Shown here one piece after another: positions 59,907 through 64,000 of a DNA stretch of 64,000 nucleotides (the stretch's first letter is position 1; each line of letters opens with the position of its first letter). The notes beneath the pieces are model-generated. The model did no database searches and was not told the DNA's origin. It saw only the letters and a list, made by a program, of their open reading frames with translations. The stretch covers positions 10,712-74,711 of the forward strand of contig DCYS01000022.1 in the NCBI GenBank assembly GCA_002331485.1. The letters are read 5' to 3'. The translations under genes were made by a program, and so were the position numbers. The stretch is from Flavobacteriales bacterium UBA2104. GTDB taxonomy: Bacteria > Bacteroidota > Bacteroidia > Flavobacteriales_D > Crocinitomicaceae.

Positions 59907-61175
59907 CTATTTGGCTGTAATAGAAGTCAAATCATCATAAAACCCAGGGTACGACTTAGCGATTGAATCTGCACCATTGATCGCTATTTCTTTCTTCGAT
60001 CTTATTGACATGAGTGCAAGCGCCATAGCCATTCGGTGATCACCATGAGCGAATACCTCCGCGCCATTTATACGCTCTTTATCACGCAAACCCGTTATAA
60101 CTAGTTCATCGTTCTCTCTAAAAACATTGATCCCTAATGTTGTAAACTCCTTGATCAACGCCGAAGCACGATCACTCTCTTTGTGCTTTAAACGATGTAC
60201 TCCGGAAATTCTCGACTCACCATTGATCATTGCAGCTAACGCAACAAGTGGTGGAAAAAGATCTGGGCAGTTTGTAGCATCAACACAAAACGGCTTTAAC
60301 TGATCCTTTTCAACTATTAAGTCATTTCCTTCCCAGTGTAGCTTACCTCCTACCTCATCTGCTACTTTCAAAATTGCAATATCAGCTTGTAGAGACTCCT
60401 TCTTTAGTCCTTTCAATAAGACCTTTCCACCAACTAAACCGGCAACGATCAAAAATGAAGCACCGCTCCAATCTCCTTCTACATCATATACGATAGGTCT
60501 ATCAATAGATTGGTTTCCTTTACAAGTGAAAGATCCAAAATTATTATTCTCGATGATCAATCCAAATGATCTTAAGGTCTCCAATGTCATTTCGACGTAC
60601 GGAATACTTTTCAGATCATTCACTTTAATCGTTAGATCAACCGGTAAGAAAGGTGCAACGATCAAAAGTCCCGTAAGAAGCTGAGAACTTGTTGAACCAT
60701 CTATTTCTAAAACCTTAGAATTCGTTTTACCCGTGATCGAAAGAGGTAGTTTACCACCATTAGAAGTTACGTTCTTTCCGGCTTGCTCCATCGCATCAAC
60801 AACCATATCCATAGGACGACTCAATATTGATCCAGAGCCTGAAACTTTAAATTCGGAAGTTGACAACAAACTAAAAGCGCTAAATAGTCTTGTACTTAAA
60901 CCGGCCTCGCCACAGTTAATTGCATAAGCTTTTCCACTGTCAAATCCTCCCGATATTCTTACCGTTCTGCCATTTTGATTAACAGACGAACCAAGTTCTC
61001 TTGCAACATCAATTGCTGCGACAACATCATCACAATAAGTAAGATGTTCTAGCTCGATCTCTGATCTGGATAAAGACGATAAAGCAATAGCTCGTTGAGC
61101 ATAGCTTTTAGAACTAGGAACCTCAAGTGATCCTGAAATTACCTTGATCGGAGTAATTATCTTTTTATTATTCAT
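59907..61175 (-). CDS. aroA: 3-phosphoshikimate 1-carboxyvinyltransferase (EPSP synthase)
   Basis: 422 residues. Makes EPSP from shikimate-3-P and PEP. Key motifs: PSSKSYAQRAIALSSL (catalytic Lys near the start), NCGEAGLSTRLFSAFSLL, DGSTSSQLLTGLLIVAPF, VDATNCPDLFPPLVALA, RLKHKESDRASAL and AHGDHRMAMALALMS. Full length. One base from the trmH-like gene, so the two are probably co-transcribed. Confidence 0.97.
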   Translation of the reverse strand: MNNKKIITPIKVISGSLEVPSSKSYAQRAIALSSLSRSEIELEHLTYCDDVVAAIDVARELGSSVNQNGRTVRISGGFDSGKAYAINCGEAGLSTRLFSAFSLLSTSEFKVSGSGSILSRPMDMVVDAMEQAGKNVTSNGGKLPLSITGKTNSKVLEIDGSTSSQLLTGLLIVAPFLPVDLTIKVNDLKSIPYVEMTLETLRSFGLIIENNNFGSFTCKGNQSIDRPIVYDVEGDWSGASFLIVAGLVGGKVLLKGLKKESLQADIAILKVADEVGGKLHWEGNDLIVEKDQLKPFCVDATNCPDLFPPLVALAAMINGESRISGVHRLKHKESDRASALIKEFTTLGINVFRENDELVITGLRDKERINGAEVFAHGDHRMAMALALMSIRSKKEIAINGADSIAKSYPGFYDDLTSITAK

Positions 61176-61176
61176 T

Positions 61177-61710
61177 TCACTCAGCTAATTTTCTAACGAA
61201 CTCCCATAATACAACTCCAGCACATACTGAGACATTCAAACTATGTTTTGTTCCAAATTGAGGAACCTCAACAATGATATCTGATTTGTCTACAACTTCC
61301 TGCTGAACTCCATCTACCTCATTCCCCATGATCAATGCATATTTTCCTTTAGGATCAATATCAAGTTTGTGCAACATAGTTGTCTCCTCTGTTTGCTCCA
61401 CAGAGCAGATCTCAAAACCGTCATTCTTTAACTTTTGGATTAGATCCTGAACGGATTCAACATATTCCCAGTCGACAGATTCTGTTGCTCCAAGTGCAGT
61501 TTTCTGAATTTCGCGATGTGGAGGTTGTGCAGTAATACCGCAGATATAGATCTTAGCTACGTTGAACGCGTCAGCAGTTCGAAAAAAGGTTCCAACATTG
61601 GATAAACTTCTAATATTATCGAGAATTAATACCAGCGGAAATTTATCTTTAGACTTATATTCTTCTATTGTCGGACGATCTAATTCCCACAGTTTTAATT
61701 TTCTGTTCAT
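61177..61710 (-). CDS. SPOUT (TrmH-family) RNA methyltransferase
   Basis: 177 residues, a SPOUT methyltransferase without the N-terminal substrate domain of full-length TrmH. The knot and SAM site are clear: VLILDNIRSLSNVGTFFRTA, GNEVDGVQQEVVDKSD and the C-terminal GTKHSLNVSVCAGVVLWEF. Could methylate a tRNA or rRNA ribose. Starts at 61710. Divergent from mutS across a 91-base gap whose near-consensus TACTTTG (minus strand) may be its promoter. Confidence 0.9.
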   Translation of the reverse strand: MNRKLKLWELDRPTIEEYKSKDKFPLVLILDNIRSLSNVGTFFRTADAFNVAKIYICGITAQPPHREIQKTALGATESVDWEYVESVQDLIQKLKNDGFEICSVEQTEETTMLHKLDIDPKGKYALIMGNEVDGVQQEVVDKSDIIVEVPQFGTKHSLNVSVCAGVVLWEFVRKLAE

Positions 61711-61801
61711 AAAATTTGAAAAATGTTCGATAATGTTGGTTGCAACCCCGAAAGGTTAAACTTATTTTTACACTTCACAAAGTAACACAAACTAATTTAT
61801 T

Positions 61802-64000
61802 TTGGCCAAAACGCGGAAAGAAAAAAAGTCGAGCGAAACTCCGCTCATGAAGCAATACAATCAGATCAAAGCTAAGCATCCAGGTGCTTTATTGCTTTTT
61901 AGGGTGGGTGATTTTTATGAAACTTTCGGTGAGGATGCAGTTAAAGCAGCCAAAATTTTAGGAATAGTACTTACGAAAAGAAAAAATGGTTCAGCTTCTC
62001 ATATTGAATTAGCAGGATTCCCTCATCATTCTCTTGAGGTTTACTTACCAAAACTCGTTCGAGCAGGCGAGCGTGTTGCTATATGTGATCAGTTAGAGGA
62101 TCCCAAAATGACTAAAAAAATAGTCAAAAGAGGGGTTACGGAGCTCGTTACTCCAGGAGTCGCACTTAATGATCAGGTATTAGAACAAAAGAAAAACAAC
62201 TTTCTTGCAGCGGTTCATATCGGTAAAAAATCAAACGGTGTCGCATTTTTAGATATATCGACCGGAGAATTTATTACTGCTGAAGGGAATTTCGAATATA
62301 TCGATAAAGTGCTTCAAGGTTTTGAACCAAGTGAAGTTATTTATTCTAAGCAGAAACATTCCAAATTTGAAGACAATTTTGGTCAGCGCTATTATACCTA
62401 CCGACTTGAAGATTGGATCTTTTCCGAAGATTTTGGTCGAGAAACGCTGAATAATCATTTCGGTACAAAAAACCTCAAAGGATTCGGTGTTGAGGACTTG
62501 ACTGACGGTATTATTGCTGCTGGAGCTATTCTTCATTACATTTCTGAAGCTCAACATGACAAAGTTGGTCACATAACGAAGATCAGCAGAATTGAAGAAG
62601 ACAAATACGTTTGGTTGGATCGATTCACTACCAAAAATTTAGAATTGATCCATTCCCAACATGAGAATGGAGGAACGTTACTTTCTGTTCTCGACGAAAC
62701 AGTGACACCTATGGGTGGTCGACTCATGAAGAGGTGGATGGTTTTGCCGCTCAAGGAGAAGAAACCAATAGAGTCTCGACTAAATGCAGTAGATGCATTA
62801 CTCTCTAATGAGGAAATCAGATATGAACTAGGTGAGCGACTGAAAGACATAAATGATCTTGAACGTTTAGCTTCAAAAGTTGCAGTTGGTAAAGTAAATC
62901 CTAAAGAAGTTAATCAATTAAAGAAAACGCTTCTTCAGGTCGAACCGATGACATCACTTCTTGAAAAGACAAAATCTGAAGCCTTATTATCTATTATTGA
63001 TCGATTGAACCCTTGTAAGAAGTTAATCGATCTAATAAATGAGCAACTCGATGAAGACGCCGCTATCCAGGTGGGCAAAGGAAAAGTCATTGCAGATGGA
63101 TTTAACAAGGAATTAGATGAACTGCGTAAATTATCCAACTCAGGACGAACTTTTTTAGAAGAATTACAAAAAAGAGAATCGGAAAGAACAGGAATAACAA
63201 GTTTAAAAGTTGCCTTCAATAATGTCTTTGGTTATTACATAGAGGTAAGAAATACTCACAAGGACAAAGTTCCTGAGGAGTGGATCCGTAAACAGACACT
63301 TGTTAGCGCTGAGCGTTACATTACCGAAGAACTGAAAGAATATGAACAAAAAATACTAGGTGCTGAGGAAAAGATCCTTGTGCTTGAACGTCAATTATTC
63401 CAGGAATTAGTATTGTCTATGGCGGACTATATCAATCCAATTCAATTCAATGCATTCTTGATCAGTCAGCTTGATTGTCTCAATTCATTTGCGACCATTG
63501 CTAAACAAAACAACTATAGTAAACCTTCTGTAAACGATGGGCTGAAAATTGAAATAAAAGAAGGTAGGCACCCTGTTATCGAGCAACAGATGCCATTAGG
63601 TGAAGAATATATTCCAAACGATGTTTACTTGGACAACGATACTCAGCAGATCATGATGATTACAGGTCCAAACATGTCTGGTAAGAGTGCTATCCTTCGT
63701 CAAACAGCCTTGATCAGTCTAATGGCACAAATGGGTAGCTTTGTACCTGCCAAATCGGCTAAGCTTGGAATTGTAGACAAAGTATTTACTCGTGTAGGCG
63801 CCTCAGATAATATTTCTTCGGGAGAGTCAACTTTTATGGTTGAAATGAATGAAACTGCAAGTATACTGAATAACCTTTCTCCCAAAAGTTTGGTGCTACT
63901 GGACGAGATCGGACGTGGTACAAGTACGTATGACGGAATTTCGATCGCATGGGCAATTGCCGAGTATATCCACCAGCATCCACAAGCACATTGTAAGACT
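61802..64000 (+). CDS. mutS: DNA mismatch repair protein MutS, 3' part cut by window edge
   Basis: 733 codons are visible and the C-terminus lies past 64000. The mismatch-reading Phe-X-Glu is FYE at 38-40 (RVGDFYETFGED). Connector, core and clamp domains follow. The ATPase domain has Walker A ITGPNMSGKSAI, Walker B LLDEIGRGTSTYDG and ends near HQHPQAHCKT, just before the usual ATHYHEL. The start is a TTG at 61802 (AKTRKEKKSSETPLMKQYNQ is the usual Bacteroidota N-terminus); a stop is three codons upstream, and an ATG at 61847 would truncate the basic lead. Confidence 0.97.
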   Translation, partial: MAKTRKEKKSSETPLMKQYNQIKAKHPGALLLFRVGDFYETFGEDAVKAAKILGIVLTKRKNGSASHIELAGFPHHSLEVYLPKLVRAGERVAICDQLEDPKMTKKIVKRGVTELVTPGVALNDQVLEQKKNNFLAAVHIGKKSNGVAFLDISTGEFITAEGNFEYIDKVLQGFEPSEVIYSKQKHSKFEDNFGQRYYTYRLEDWIFSEDFGRETLNNHFGTKNLKGFGVEDLTDGIIAAGAILHYISEAQHDKVGHITKISRIEEDKYVWLDRFTTKNLELIHSQHENGGTLLSVLDETVTPMGGRLMKRWMVLPLKEKKPIESRLNAVDALLSNEEIRYELGERLKDINDLERLASKVAVGKVNPKEVNQLKKTLLQVEPMTSLLEKTKSEALLSIIDRLNPCKKLIDLINEQLDEDAAIQVGKGKVIADGFNKELDELRKLSNSGRTFLEELQKRESERTGITSLKVAFNNVFGYYIEVRNTHKDKVPEEWIRKQTLVSAERYITEELKEYEQKILGAEEKILVLERQLFQELVLSMADYINPIQFNAFLISQLDCLNSFATIAKQNNYSKPSVNDGLKIEIKEGRHPVIEQQMPLGEEYIPNDVYLDNDTQQIMMITGPNMSGKSAILRQTALISLMAQMGSFVPAKSAKLGIVDKVFTRVGASDNISSGESTFMVEMNETASILNNLSPKSLVLLDEIGRGTSTYDGISIAWAIAEYIHQHPQAHCKT

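Noticed and set aside
1..64000. CRISPR array, insertion sequence, prophage or rRNA operon
   Set aside because: No regularly spaced direct repeats, transposase, integrase, phage structural genes or rRNA sequence was seen on either strand.

Overview
The window is one continuous stretch of an AT-rich chromosome from a Bacteroidota, most likely a marine or freshwater Flavobacteriales of the Cryomorphaceae/Crocinitomicaceae type. This rests on gliding-motility ABC genes (gldF, gldG), at least five secreted proteins with type IX secretion (T9SS) C-terminal sorting tails, a DUF5777 barrel, SusD-free lipoproteins with Bacteroidota lipoboxes, and many perfect copies of the Bacteroidota sigma-70 -7 box TAnnTTTG in front of genes. 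I see no prophage, insertion sequence, integron, CRISPR array or rRNA operon. Gene density is high, and no gap without a gene exceeds 300 bases (the largest are about 225 bases at 52702-52927, about 190 at 3890-4078 and about 150 at 31030-31181 and 59307-59456).

Layout. 1-4000 (minus): partial guaA, a secreted unknown, purC and phoH. 4079-8871 (plus): a SAM hydroxide adenosyltransferase with an ABM-fold partner, then gldF-gldG-DUF4340 protein. 8943-15000: dnaN, lipoproteins and secreted unknowns, and a convergent comEC. 15072-18500: translation cluster thrS-infC-rpmI-rplT, a strong terminator, and tRNA-Leu(GAG) with its own promoter and terminator. 18565-25850: dioxygenase, membrane protein, OsmC, Kelch T9SS protein, DUF1905, rluF-type pseudouridine synthase, acyltransferase, unknown, and a BtuF-like protein. 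25850-34977: cystathionine beta-synthase, T9SS protein, DciA-like/recF, divergent TPR-ribH-glmM, and cysteine desulfurase. 35019-48239: tandem paralogous lipoproteins, OmpA/BNR/M61 peptidase operon, coiled-coil lipoprotein, WG-repeat/TonB-like/AAC(3)-fold operon, DASS transporter, and amidohydrolase. 48326-52701: FG-GAP T9SS protein, ispE, accA, and a 57-residue lipoprotein. 52928-58164: a large T9SS protein and a four-gene minus-strand operon of di-heme cytochrome, DUF5777 barrel, CX4CH lipoprotein and a T9SS heme-motif protein. 58278-64000: ybaB, 5-FTHF cyclo-ligase, a small membrane protein, greA-like, aroA, trmH-like, and partial mutS.

How the genes fit together. Most of the window is housekeeping: purine, folate, riboflavin, aromatic amino acid, isoprenoid and fatty-acid synthesis, replication and repair, and translation. 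It is interleaved with envelope and secretion functions typical of gliding Bacteroidota. The most system-like accessory region is 55004-58164, which looks like a compact electron-transfer module spanning periplasm, outer membrane and cell surface. Two further signals stand out. Five genes have a perfect -7 box only 4-5 bases before the start codon, which predicts leaderless mRNAs. Several intergenic elements (17823-17923, 52717-52740, 52750-52847, 59371-59454) contain inverted repeats not explained by the annotated genes. All functional calls are from sequence reading alone; no search or folding program was run.
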